This document shows, piece by piece, positions 7,733 through 14,735 of a stretch of 33,405 nt of DNA; position 1 is the first letter of the stretch, and every line of letters starts with the position of its first letter. Made by a program: the position numbers and the translations under genes. The DNA comes from CAZXDL01 sp964639505 (GTDB lineage Bacteria; Patescibacteriota; Saccharimonadia; Saccharimonadales; UBA4665): the NCBI GenBank assembly GCA_964639505.1, contig CAZXDL010000008.1:1-33405 (forward strand). The letters run 5' to 3'. Under the pieces are notes generated by a model. The model saw nothing but the letters and a program-made list of their open reading frames with translations, did no database searches and had not been told where the DNA came from.

Positions 7733-9400
7733 TTATTTTGCGCGTACGGTGTTCATTCGCTTAGCAAGAACTACCAAACTCAGTGCAGCTAAGGTGGTAG
7801 TCGCTAAAACAGCGAAAGGATTTTTTGTCAGAAGTTCGAAACCTGTATTTGGACTTTTCGGTAGAGCGGCTGCGTTGATTGACTGTACCGTAAGAACTAC
7901 GTCGTTACCATCGCCGCCGGTATAGCTGACGGTATAGGTAACACCATCGCCTGTTTCAGTGCCGCCTTGCGCAACTCCATTGAATGTTCCCGTAACTGCA
8001 TCAGAACCATCATTATTAATCACTGTGTAGCTTTGGCCTACCGAAGGCACAAATCCACCATAAAGGGTCGGGGTTATCGTACCGTTAGTAACATCGACCG
8101 AACCGTTTACTATAGTCTGGTCATAGCCCGTGCAGGCTGTTGTTCCACCTATTTCAGCCTGAAAAGTACCATTTAGGGTCAAGCCGGATGTGGTCAGACA
8201 GCCTGGGCTGTGTCCCGGAGCGAGTATGCCACCAGTGTCTATGTTCAAGCTGCCTACAGTTCCACTACCCTTAAGGATCCCACCTTCAGCAACATATGTA
8301 TCACCTCTTGTCCCGTCGATTGTAATGACATTGTTGCCGTAAATATCTACACTGTCAGATGTTGAATCAGAAATCGTCTTAGTGAATTTTGCAGATGTGT
8401 ATGTGCCGTTTGGCGTACTTGAACCGTTGGCTGAGCTGGCAATGACTAGCTTGCCCATATAGCCAGGTAACATTGAAAAAGAATGAGAGCCAACCAGCGG
8501 ACCTGAAATAGTAGTTGTGCCAGAATAACCGGCAAATGTTATGTCGCTCCCGAGAGTAATAGTCCCGCTCAATGTCGTGCCCGACGAAGGATCACCACTT
8601 GCTCCGTAAATCTCGGTTGCAAAATGAGACCCTGAACAGCTTGAGAAATCCCCGAGCTTAGGTACGGCGAAATCTCCGACCGCCATTGTGCTCTCACCGC
8701 TTAACGTTACGTTACCCTCAAGTGTTGTGAAACCACAAGGATAAAGCAGTAGTTCTGCCCCAGAATTTATGACCGCGCCTGTATCGCCGCTATCGCCTAG
8801 TGATTTGCTGGCTGAAGCAATAACATCACCACCGCTCGCAGTGATGCCTCCCTGCCAAGCAGAGTTATCCCCACCCAGCTCAATTGCACCATCACCGGTT
8901 TTTGTTATGCTCCCCGTACCGTCTATGTTACCGCCGAGAAAGGTATCTGCATGAGGATTATTAACGTTAACTGTTTGATCTCCGTCTAGTGTAATATCCG
9001 CATCTATCCAGCTTGTCGCGATAGATGTACTAGTATTAGGCACTGAGTTATCGGTAATGCCACCCGTCAGGGAAAACGGGTTACCGCTTACATAATAATC
9101 CCCGGGGCTGCCACTAACACCGCTACCTGTAAAGCTGATTGATTCGAAAGTGATACCATCAAGGTCATTAACTGGCCCCCTGTTAGCCACTTCGCGGGGA
9201 AATATTAGACGATCAGCATTTCCTGGAGTACCGCCGCCACAACCTGTCCAGTTACCCGCAGTACTAAAATTAAAATCTGCGTTGCCGGTCCAAGTACAGT
9301 CCTGGTCGGCCGCGTTTGCAAGTGGCATCCCAAGAGTTAATAAAGTCGATAGACTCAGTACAAAAGCCGAGCCGAGATGGAGCAATCGCTTGATTTTCAT
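7733..9400 (-). CDS. Sortase-anchored beta-strand-repeat surface protein with SPNTG signal
   Basis: The 555-residue protein has an N-terminal signal peptide (MKIKRLLHLG..., probable cut after ANA30). The body is rich in Gly, Thr and Ser and resembles the passenger-associated beta-strand repeats of autotransporters, including GGILKGSGTVGSLNIDTGGI followed by LAPGHSPGCL. The C-terminus is a complete sorting signal: SPNTG (516-520), a hydrophobic segment (about 529-546) and a basic tail (KRMNTVRAK). The motif departs from LPXTG at the first residue. There is no beta-barrel, as expected for a cell without an outer membrane. The fold is probably a right-handed beta-helix on the cell surface. AAGG precedes the ATG by 10 bases and the promoter is at 9437-9464. 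The sortase gene follows directly. A role in adhesion or host contact is inference. Confidence 0.88.
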   Translation of the reverse strand: MKIKRLLHLGSAFVLSLSTLLTLGMPLANAADQDCTWTGNADFNFSTAGNWTGCGGGTPGNADRLIFPREVANRGPVNDLDGITFESISFTGSGVSGSPGDYYVSGNPFSLTGGITDNSVPNTSTSIATSWIDADITLDGDQTVNVNNPHADTFLGGNIDGTGSITKTGDGAIELGGDNSAWQGGITASGGDVIASASKSLGDSGDTGAVINSGAELLLYPCGFTTLEGNVTLSGESTMAVGDFAVPKLGDFSSCSGSHFATEIYGASGDPSSGTTLSGTITLGSDITFAGYSGTTTISGPLVGSHSFSMLPGYMGKLVIASSANGSSTPNGTYTSAKFTKTISDSTSDSVDIYGNNVITIDGTRGDTYVAEGGILKGSGTVGSLNIDTGGILAPGHSPGCLTTSGLTLNGTFQAEIGGTTACTGYDQTIVNGSVDVTNGTITPTLYGGFVPSVGQSYTVINNDGSDAVTGTFNGVAQGGTETGDGVTYTVSYTGGDGNDVVLTVQSINAAALPKSPNTGFELLTKNPFAVLATTTLAALSLVVLAKRMNTVRAK

Positions 9401-9436
9401 TTTTGCTTACCTTTTTGTTACACGTTTTCAAAGATA

Positions 9437-9464
9437 ACTATAGGTTATGCCTCAGATAAGTCAA
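9437..9464 (-). promoter_or_regulatory. Promoter of the surface protein-sortase operon
   Basis: On the minus strand TTGACT (9464-9459), a 16-base spacer and TATAGT (9442-9437) give a good promoter about 36 bases before the surface protein ATG. No promoter was seen in the short gap before the sortase, so both genes probably depend on it. Confidence 0.65.
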
Positions 9465-9500
9465 CAACTTTATATCTGTAAAGTCCACGCCTGTGGATAA

Positions 9501-9893
9501 CTACTTTTTTGCAGTCGTAACTCTAGGATCGGCTCCATAATCTGGCAATGCTAGCGTTTCATTTTTACCAGCCTTCAAGTTAGCAATAGCTGCTTCAATC
9601 CAGTTATCATTTGTTTGAGAATCAATTGGAATTTGTAGGCTGTCAGCGAGAGCATTGGCTACGCTAAAACCTATACGCAATCCAGTGAAACTACCCGGCC
9701 CCTTATAAATGACAATTCCCTCTAAATCACTAAATGATTTTTTTTGATCATCTAAAATTTGTTTTATCTTGAAATGCAGAGTTTCAGCTAATTTCCGATG
9801 TGCTTGCCATGAAAGGTAAGCCAGCTGTTTATAGTCGTCATACAGGCCAATTTCCGCGTCAGGCTTATCAGTGCGTAGAGTAATTATTAACAT
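9501..9893 (-). CDS. tsaB: TsaB-like t6A-modification protein, short form
   Basis: TsaB works with TsaD and TsaE to make the t6A modification of tRNAs that read ANN codons. The signature KGPGSFTGLRIG is complete at about residues 64-75, followed by ANALADSLQIPI. At 130 residues the protein has only the N-terminal half of a typical TsaB (about 230), ending VTTAKK, as seen in other reduced genomes. It begins 11 bases after the tsaE stop; the gap holds a perfect palindrome instead of a ribosome site. tsaD is not in this window. Confidence 0.88.
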   Translation of the reverse strand: MLIITLRTDKPDAEIGLYDDYKQLAYLSWQAHRKLAETLHFKIKQILDDQKKSFSDLEGIVIYKGPGSFTGLRIGFSVANALADSLQIPIDSQTNDNWIEAAIANLKAGKNETLALPDYGADPRVTTAKK

Positions 9894-9894
9894 T

Positions 9895-9910
9895 ACTTAA
9901 CTTGTTAAGT
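9895..9910. repeat. 16-base palindrome between tsaE and tsaB
   Basis: ACTTAACTTGTTAAGT (7+2+7, perfect arms) covers the tsaE stop and the space before the tsaB ATG. The same 16-mer, extended to 19 identical bases by ATT, recurs at 12635-12650 in recX. A related CTTAACATGTTAAG is at 27794-27807 in ruvA. Confidence 0.6.
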
Positions 9911-10372
9911 ATTAGAAGGAATTAGATATATCATGTGCTCCGGATATGAAAACCGCAAATGGCGACTATTATCGCCTATTGCACGGATATGGATGCTTAA
10001 ACGATCCTGTGGCAAAAGGGTGTCAACCAGATTGGCCCACTCGACTGCCACGACGGCTTCTGGCTTACCTATGACTTCACCTAGTGTATTAGTCATAAGC
10101 CCCGGTTCGCCCAAGCGATAAAAGTCATAGTGATGTAGAGTAAGGTCGCCAGCTTTATATTCGCTACTCAATGTAAAACTAGGGCTGCCAACAATATCTT
10201 TGATACCCATGCCCTTAGCCATGCCCTTAACAAATACAGTTTTGCCGCCGCCAAGATCACTAACCAGCTCAATAACCTCACCACCCTTAAGCTTCTTTCC
10301 CACTAAAGCGGCGATTTTTAAAGTATCTTCTAAGCTGGTTGACTCGATTTCCCAGATCTGCGCGGTACTCAT
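9905..10372 (-). CDS. tsaE: TsaE, ATPase of t6A synthesis
   Basis: TsaE is the P-loop ATPase that drives the TsaBD t6A complex. Motifs present: the Walker A region SDLGGGKTVFVKG, SPSFTLSSEY and HHYDFYRLGEPG. I place the start at the ATG at 10372 (155 residues, MSTAQIWEI), which gives the family's usual distance to the P-loop; a TTG ten codons upstream is the other option. Only a weak GGGA precedes the ATG. The first 86 bases overlap, in another frame, the end of the lamin-tail protein gene, so those bases encode two proteins. The stop is 11 bases before tsaB. Confidence 0.92.
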   Translation of the reverse strand: MSTAQIWEIESTSLEDTLKIAALVGKKLKGGEVIELVSDLGGGKTVFVKGMAKGMGIKDIVGSPSFTLSSEYKAGDLTLHHYDFYRLGEPGLMTNTLGEVIGKPEAVVAVEWANLVDTLLPQDRLSIHIRAIGDNSRHLRFSYPEHMIYLIPSNT

Positions 10373-11696
10373 ATATCCCGTATAGTATCGCGAGACCACC
10401 AATCAAGGCAAGTGTCCAGATGTGGATCGGACTGGTGGCTGGCTGGTCAGCGCTATAGCCTGAACTTTTGCCGATAGCGGTTTTTGAAACGTTAGACGAG
10501 CTGGACTTTGCCTTACTCGATGATTTTGATTTTTTAGAAGCTGTGGGCTGTTTTATCACATTCGCAGCATTTGGAGTTATGCTAGTTGTCCAGTACCATT
10601 TACCATTCGCGAGCGCCCATGACTGGCCATCTTTAGCCGAAGAGTATTGTGTGGTTGCCGATATTGAGTTACCAAACGGGTCAAGTAATTTCACCTGACT
10701 GCCCGTATTGCTGAGACTAAGGCCGGTTTCTTCGGATAAATAGGCTTTGAAGGATTTGGCAGGCATAGTTGCACCAGCTGGAAAACTATACTTACGTAAA
10801 GTGGAAAGACCAGTTTGCAAGCTAAAGCCAGTTAAATCAAAACTGACTGAATTTGGATTATATAGCTCAATGAATTCGTCAGTGGCATCATTGCCCGTAC
10901 CACTTGGGTTAGGTAGCAACTCAGTAATTTGAGGAGCCATTAACCCGATATCACTCGCAGGCATAATCGGTAATACTGCACCATCCGCTTCTGCCGCGAC
11001 GCTTATGATGGAAGCTGGTGGTTCGGAAGACGGCAAAAGTAGACCGAAACCATTGGGCACTTGTGCGGGAGTCGAGCTGGTTGTTATTAATCTGCAGGGA
11101 TTTGCAGGATCGTTTTGGACAGTTAACCAATTACCAGAGCCAGGCAAAATAACGGACGGATTATTGCGGCTATCAAGCGGCTGACGCTGCATGAACGAAC
11201 CGGTATTTGTAGGTAGCGTAACAGCTCCCGTGGCGGCAGTTTTCGACCAACCAACGAAGTCTTGTAAAACCTGTGCAACACCTGCTCCGGGGCTAGGCTG
11301 GCTATGGGACATAACTTGAATCATGCCGCTGGTGCTAGAAAATCCTAAAGATTGCGAGTCAATCGTTAGCTGGTAACAAAGCAATAGGCTGCTGTCATTA
11401 ACCATATAATAACCATGCGGCGGCAAAGTACCGGAGAGACTGATCAGCCGGCTAGATGTAGCTTTAGTCAGGTCGTAGTTGTTGAAATATTCCAGCTGAT
11501 ATTTGCTCATATCTAAAGCAGTATCAGTCGAGTTGTAGAGCGTGATGAACTGACCGTTACTGCTTGTTATCTTGAACTGGCTTATGGCAAGGGAGGGGGC
11601 ACTAGCCATATCAGCTGTCGCAGACATCGACCGGCCAAATAACAGTACAAACATGGCTGCTGTTGCTGTTAACGATATGGCTCTTGTCCGCCGCAT
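10287..11696 (-). CDS. Membrane-anchored surface protein with two lamin-tail domains
   Basis: The 469-residue protein has a signal peptide (about 1-30), two lamin-tail (LTD)-type beta-sandwich domains (about 33-195 and 254-375, the second with ITELLPNPSGTGNDATDEFI and ELYNPNS), a Ser/Lys-rich linker (385-412), one C-terminal TM helix (425-443) and a basic cytoplasmic tail (RADLGNRVNQLRRYFKNRR). Bacterial LTDs occur on secreted nucleases and surface proteins. No catalytic domain is visible, so a binding or scaffold role is inferred. There is no Shine-Dalgarno; the ATG is 9 bases after a TACAAT box, suggesting a leaderless mRNA. The 3' 86 bases overlap tsaE out of frame. Confidence 0.87.
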   Translation of the reverse strand: MRRTRAISLTATAAMFVLLFGRSMSATADMASAPSLAISQFKITSSNGQFITLYNSTDTALDMSKYQLEYFNNYDLTKATSSRLISLSGTLPPHGYYMVNDSSLLLCYQLTIDSQSLGFSSTSGMIQVMSHSQPSPGAGVAQVLQDFVGWSKTAATGAVTLPTNTGSFMQRQPLDSRNNPSVILPGSGNWLTVQNDPANPCRLITTSSTPAQVPNGFGLLLPSSEPPASIISVAAEADGAVLPIMPASDIGLMAPQITELLPNPSGTGNDATDEFIELYNPNSVSFDLTGFSLQTGLSTLRKYSFPAGATMPAKSFKAYLSEETGLSLSNTGSQVKLLDPFGNSISATTQYSSAKDGQSWALANGKWYWTTSITPNAANVIKQPTASKKSKSSSKAKSSSSNVSKTAIGKSSGYSADQPATSPIHIWTLALIGGLAILYGIYEYRADLGNRVNQLRRYFKNRRFSGKEA

Positions 11697-11705
11697 AGTA
11701 GGAGG

Positions 11706-11735
11706 ATTGTAGTCTTACTCGAAATGCAACTCCAA
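11706..11735 (-). promoter_or_regulatory. Promoter for a probably leaderless mRNA (lamin-tail protein)
   Basis: TTGGAG (11735-11730), an 18-base spacer and TACAAT (11711-11706) precede the ATG by 9 bases. Transcription should start at or within a few bases of the ATG, and upstream there is CCTCC rather than a ribosome site. Confidence 0.45.
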
Positions 11736-11793
11736 GCAGTAGCGTAATTAAAGTGCTCTAAAGATTAAATGATTTAATATTTCTATCGAGCAA

Positions 11794-11822
11794 CTGATTA
11801 TTTTTAACTTGGCGAGTATACT
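11794..11822 (+). promoter_or_regulatory. Promoter for a probably leaderless mRNA (PRC-barrel gene)
   Basis: TATACT (11817-11822) ends exactly six bases before the ATG at 11829, with CTGATT (11794-11799) 17 bases upstream as a weak -35. No Shine-Dalgarno is present, so the mRNA probably starts with the AUG. Confidence 0.5.
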
Positions 11823-11828
11823 ATTAAC

Positions 11829-12344
11829 ATGCTTCAGTTAAGTAATAGCCTCCTAAACAAATCCGTTTTATCACTCCGCACAGGTGGTATTATTGCGCAA
11901 ATATCCGGGCCAATTATTAACCCAGACAACTTAAAAATTGAGGGTTTTTACTGCATCGACCGCTTCGAAAAAAAACAGCTAATCCTGCTATACCAAGACA
12001 TTCGAGACATTTTATCAAAAGGGTTTGTCGTCAACGACCACGATGTTTTGTCCGAGCCCGAAGACCTTGTCAGGCTTAAAAAAGTCATCGATCTAAATTT
12101 TGACTTACTCGGTAAACAAGTCGCCACAACAGCTAAACAAAAAATTGGGAAGGTTAGCGATTACGCCGTCGAAACCGAAACGATGTACATACAAAAAATA
12201 TATGTGGCGCAGTCAATTTTAAAAAGTTTTACCGGCGGCGCGCTTAGTATTGATCGAAATCAGGTTGTCGAAATAACTCCACGCCGCGTAATTATCAATG
12301 AACTCATGAACACAAGCGCGGCGACAGCTGCTGCGGCGGCTTAG
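11829..12344 (+). CDS. PRC-barrel domain protein
   Basis: The 171-residue protein has the look of tandem PRC-barrel-like units. The first (about 10-80) starts LNKSVLSLRTGGIIAQISGP, with a buried-strand pattern through IEGFYCIDR and LILLYQDIRDI. The second (about 90-155) has LLGKQVATTAKQKIGKVSDY followed by VETETMYIQKIYVAQ. PRC barrels are small beta domains found in RimM, photosynthetic reaction centres and many stand-alone proteins of unknown role. The tail is Ala-rich (TAAAAA). It has its own promoter and overlaps recX by four bases at the 3' end, convergently. The partner is unknown. Confidence 0.78.
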   Translation: MLQLSNSLLNKSVLSLRTGGIIAQISGPIINPDNLKIEGFYCIDRFEKKQLILLYQDIRDILSKGFVVNDHDVLSEPEDLVRLKKVIDLNFDLLGKQVATTAKQKIGKVSDYAVETETMYIQKIYVAQSILKSFTGGALSIDRNQVVEITPRRVIINELMNTSAATAAAAA

Positions 12345-12940
12345 CTAGCCAGCGCGTTTTTTATATCGTCATAGCTGAAGCCTTGACGAGCAAGGTATTG
12401 CATCAATTTTTGATCGTCTTGATATTTTGTCTGTCGACGCTTACTGGCAATCACTGCCTGCAGTGCAGACTGTTCTTGGGCACTATCATTCCCTAATGCC
12501 TGCTCTATGATATCGTCAGCAATTCGTTTTTTACGTAGCTCAGAAATCATTTTGCGACGCGAAGCAGGGCGGAGTAATCGACGGTCATTAACTATTGCTT
12601 TCGCAAGCTTTTCATCATCTATTAAACCAATATCACTTAACTTGTTAAGTATTTCATTTGCAAGGGCAGGGGAGGCCTTTTTTCTATACTCCAAGTAAAA
12701 TTCGATTTCCCAGCGACTGCGGGGACGCATTGCGACATATCTGAGAGTTTGATTATAGAGTTTATCGTCGGCTGATATTTTTTTATAGTCGTTAACCTGC
12801 TCTTTAGTCAATTCTTGGCCACTGGCGAGCTTGCTTTCAAGCAGAGCAGATTCACTTAAAGAAAAGACATACTTCCCTTCTATAAAAATTGAATACCGAT
12901 CAGTCCTCTTAGCCTGCTGTTTTATGCTAGTTATTTTCAT
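12341..12940 (-). CDS. recX: Recombination regulator RecX
   Basis: RecX binds RecA filaments and limits their growth. The 199-residue all-helical protein has the family hallmarks: RYVAMRPRSRWEIEFYL (first three-helix repeat), LSDIGLIDDEKLAKAIVNDR (second) and a final repeat ending YLARQGFSYDDIKNAL. Length is normal. It lies downstream of recA with a hydrolase gene between and overlaps the hydrolase by 14 bases, so translation is probably coupled. Its 3' end overlaps the PRC-barrel gene by four bases. Confidence 0.94.
   Translation of the reverse strand: MKITSIKQQAKRTDRYSIFIEGKYVFSLSESALLESKLASGQELTKEQVNDYKKISADDKLYNQTLRYVAMRPRSRWEIEFYLEYRKKASPALANEILNKLSDIGLIDDEKLAKAIVNDRRLLRPASRRKMISELRKKRIADDIIEQALGNDSAQEQSALQAVIASKRRQTKYQDDQKLMQYLARQGFSYDDIKNALAS
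12635..12650. repeat. Second copy of the ACTTAACTTGTTAAGT palindrome
   Basis: This is identical to 9895-9910, with the following ATT also shared. It lies inside recX, where the minus strand encodes LNKLSD, so it could be chance. A 15-base piece (AACTTGTTAAGTATT) also occurs on the minus strand at 26967-26953 in the aldo/keto reductase gene. Confidence 0.5.
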
Positions 12941-13490
12941 TGAGAGCGGTCAGTAATTGTGGTAGGTCTGTAAAGCCAGCTGAACCAGTCAAATGCCCAT
13001 CGTTGGGGATAATTATAATTTCGCTATCAGTTTGCTTAGCCATCCATTTAGCTTGCTCCAACGGACAGTGCCCGTCATTGTCGCCATGGATATAAATTAA
13101 GCGATTAGCTTTGGTTTTTAGCTTTTGATAATCAAAACCCTGAGGCGGAAACAAGTTCACAAAGCGATCCGTGTCTGTAAGCGGAGAGTTTTTGGTGTCA
13201 TACCATGCCCCGACCATCACACCCACGTCGATATGAGGACATCGATCGTCCAGTAATAAATTGAGAACTGAAACAGCACCTGAGGAGTGACCGATGACTA
13301 CGTTATCGGTAAAGTCCCAGCCCGAATCAAACAAGTAATCATTATAGACTTTCCTGTCTGGATAAGTGTTGTTTGGCAGTAAAGGTACCCAGACTTTATA
13401 GCCGTCGGCTTCTAACTGTTCTTTTGCCCATGGCAGCCAATTACCTTCTGGGCTACCACTAGTACCGTGCAAGATAACTGCTCTCTTCAT
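12927..13490 (-). CDS. RBBP9/YdeN-type alpha/beta hydrolase
   Basis: The 187-residue single-domain serine hydrolase has its nucleophile Ser69 in VIGHSSGA, probable acid Asp139 in IHGDNDGHCP and His166 in PNDGHLTGS. The opening RAVILHGTSGSPEGNWLPW is typical of the RBBP9/YdeN family (DUF1749-like small hydrolases). The substrate is unknown. It sits between recA (three bases away) and recX (14-base overlap), so it is in the recA operon, an unusual place for a hydrolase. A weak AGAG inside the recA end is the only candidate ribosome site. Confidence 0.88.
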   Translation of the reverse strand: MKRAVILHGTSGSPEGNWLPWAKEQLEADGYKVWVPLLPNNTYPDRKVYNDYLFDSGWDFTDNVVIGHSSGAVSVLNLLLDDRCPHIDVGVMVGAWYDTKNSPLTDTDRFVNLFPPQGFDYQKLKTKANRLIYIHGDNDGHCPLEQAKWMAKQTDSEIIIIPNDGHLTGSAGFTDLPQLLTALNENN

Positions 13491-13493
13491 CGA

Positions 13494-14534
13494 CTACTCT
13501 TTGGCAGCTTCGGCGGCGCGGACCTTGTCGGCAATCTCCTTGAGGACTTTAGGATTTTCCTCTAGGTATGTCTTGGTGGCTTCGCGGCCTTGGCCGATTT
13601 TTTGGTCATTGTAGGCATACCAAGCGCCGGATTTTTCAACAATACCTGCTTCGGCAGCTAGATCGAGTACATCACCGGGCACGCTGATGCCTTTGTTGTA
13701 CATGATGTCGAATTCCGCCTGGCGGAAAGGCGCCGCGACTTTGTTTTTTACGACTTTTACACGAGTACGGTTGCCGATTATGTCTTCACCTTGTTTAATC
13801 TGCCCGATGCGCCGAATATCCATCCGCACTGAGGCATAAAATTTGAGGGCGTTACCGCCGCTGGTTGTTTCGGGATTGCCAAACATAACGCCGATTTTCA
13901 TGCGAATCTGGTTAATGAAAATTACACTTGCTTTGGAACGGTTAATTACGCCTGTTAGCTTTCGTAAAGCCTGGCTCATCAGACGAGCCTGCAGACCTGG
14001 CAGAGAATCACCCATATCGCCTTCGATTTCAGCCCTCGGCACAAGTGCGGCGACAGAGTCCACAACGATAATATCGACAGCGTTAGAACGAACTAATGTT
14101 TCGACAATTTCAAGCGCCTGTTCGCCGTTATCGGGCTGACTAAGCAGCAGGTTTTCGACATCTACACCAATCCGCTTGGCATAGGCAGGGTCAAGCGCAT
14201 GCTCGGCATCGATAAAGGCAGCGGTGCCACCGTTACGTTGGACTTCAGCGATCGCGTGCAGAGTTAAAGTTGTTTTGCCAGATGATTCAGGCCCGTATAT
14301 TTCGATCACGCGGCCTCGGGGGATACCGCCACCCAGCGCAATATCAAGGCTTAAAGCGCCAGTAGATGTAGTTTCGACAGCCACGGGGTGGGATTGGCCA
14401 AGTTTCATAATTGCGCCCTTGCCGAATTGTTTCTCGATTGAGTCCATAGCTAGTCCTAGCGCCTTGGACTTGCCTTCGCTATCACCCGATTTAACTTCTT
14501 GCATCTCTTTAGCTTCTTTTACTTTTGCCGCCAT
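13494..14534 (-). CDS. recA: RecA recombinase
   Basis: RecA forms the strand-exchange filament in homologous recombination. The 346-residue protein has Walker A GPESSGKT (81-88), Walker B VDIIVVDS (153-160), the L1/L2 region including MGDSLPGLQARLMSQ and GVMFGNPETTSGGNAL, and a normal C-terminal domain. AGGAGG five bases before the ATG is the strongest ribosome site in the window and fixes the start. The promoter is at 14591-14619. No Gram-positive (GAACN4GTTC) or CTGTN8ACAG LexA box was found upstream, so classical SOS control is not supported. The same operon carries the hydrolase and recX. Confidence 0.98.
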   Translation of the reverse strand: MAAKVKEAKEMQEVKSGDSEGKSKALGLAMDSIEKQFGKGAIMKLGQSHPVAVETTSTGALSLDIALGGGIPRGRVIEIYGPESSGKTTLTLHAIAEVQRNGGTAAFIDAEHALDPAYAKRIGVDVENLLLSQPDNGEQALEIVETLVRSNAVDIIVVDSVAALVPRAEIEGDMGDSLPGLQARLMSQALRKLTGVINRSKASVIFINQIRMKIGVMFGNPETTSGGNALKFYASVRMDIRRIGQIKQGEDIIGNRTRVKVVKNKVAAPFRQAEFDIMYNKGISVPGDVLDLAAEAGIVEKSGAWYAYNDQKIGQGREATKTYLEENPKVLKEIADKVRAAEAAKE

Positions 14535-14590
14535 ATTAACCTCCTGTGGTCGTTAGACTGTCGATTCCACCCACTTACTAATATTCTAGC

Positions 14591-14619
14591 ACTATAGGTA
14601 CATGCCTGACATTTGAAAA
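14591..14619 (-). promoter_or_regulatory. Promoter of the recA operon
   Basis: On the minus strand TTTTCA (14619-14614), a 17-base spacer and TATAGT (14596-14591) precede the recA ATG by about 56 bases. A second -10-like TAGAAT lies eight bases downstream. The 201-base recA-pilB gap holds the two divergent promoters and a TCTTAA-T-TTAAGA palindrome at 14651-14663. Confidence 0.5.
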
Positions 14620-14687
14620 ATGCTACAGCTTTCTAGTTTTGAAGTTTTAATCTTAATTTAAGAAATAGAGCATACTGCTCACGTTTC

Positions 14688-14696
14688 TGCTAAAAT
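14688..14696 (+). promoter_or_regulatory. Extended -10 promoter of pilB-pilC
   Basis: TGCTAAAAT is an extended -10 about 40 bases before the pilB ATG. There is no good -35. The probable leader contains AGGATGGG and a seven-codon ATG...TAG frame (14705-14725) before pilB; whether it is translated is unknown. Confidence 0.4.
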
Positions 14697-14735
14697 GTGC
14701 CCAGGATGGGTGAACCCTTAAGATAGACATTTGTT

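Noticed and set aside
7733..9400. Type V autotransporter
   Set aside because: The repeats look similar but there is no C-terminal beta-barrel; the C-terminus is a sortase signal with TM helix and basic tail.
10373..10402. TTG start for TsaE, ten codons upstream
   Set aside because: The ATG at 10372 gives the normal family length and a smaller overlap with the upstream gene.
14535..14735. LexA/SOS box upstream of recA
   Set aside because: Neither GAACNNNNGTTC nor CTGTN8ACAG is present in the recA-pilB gap.
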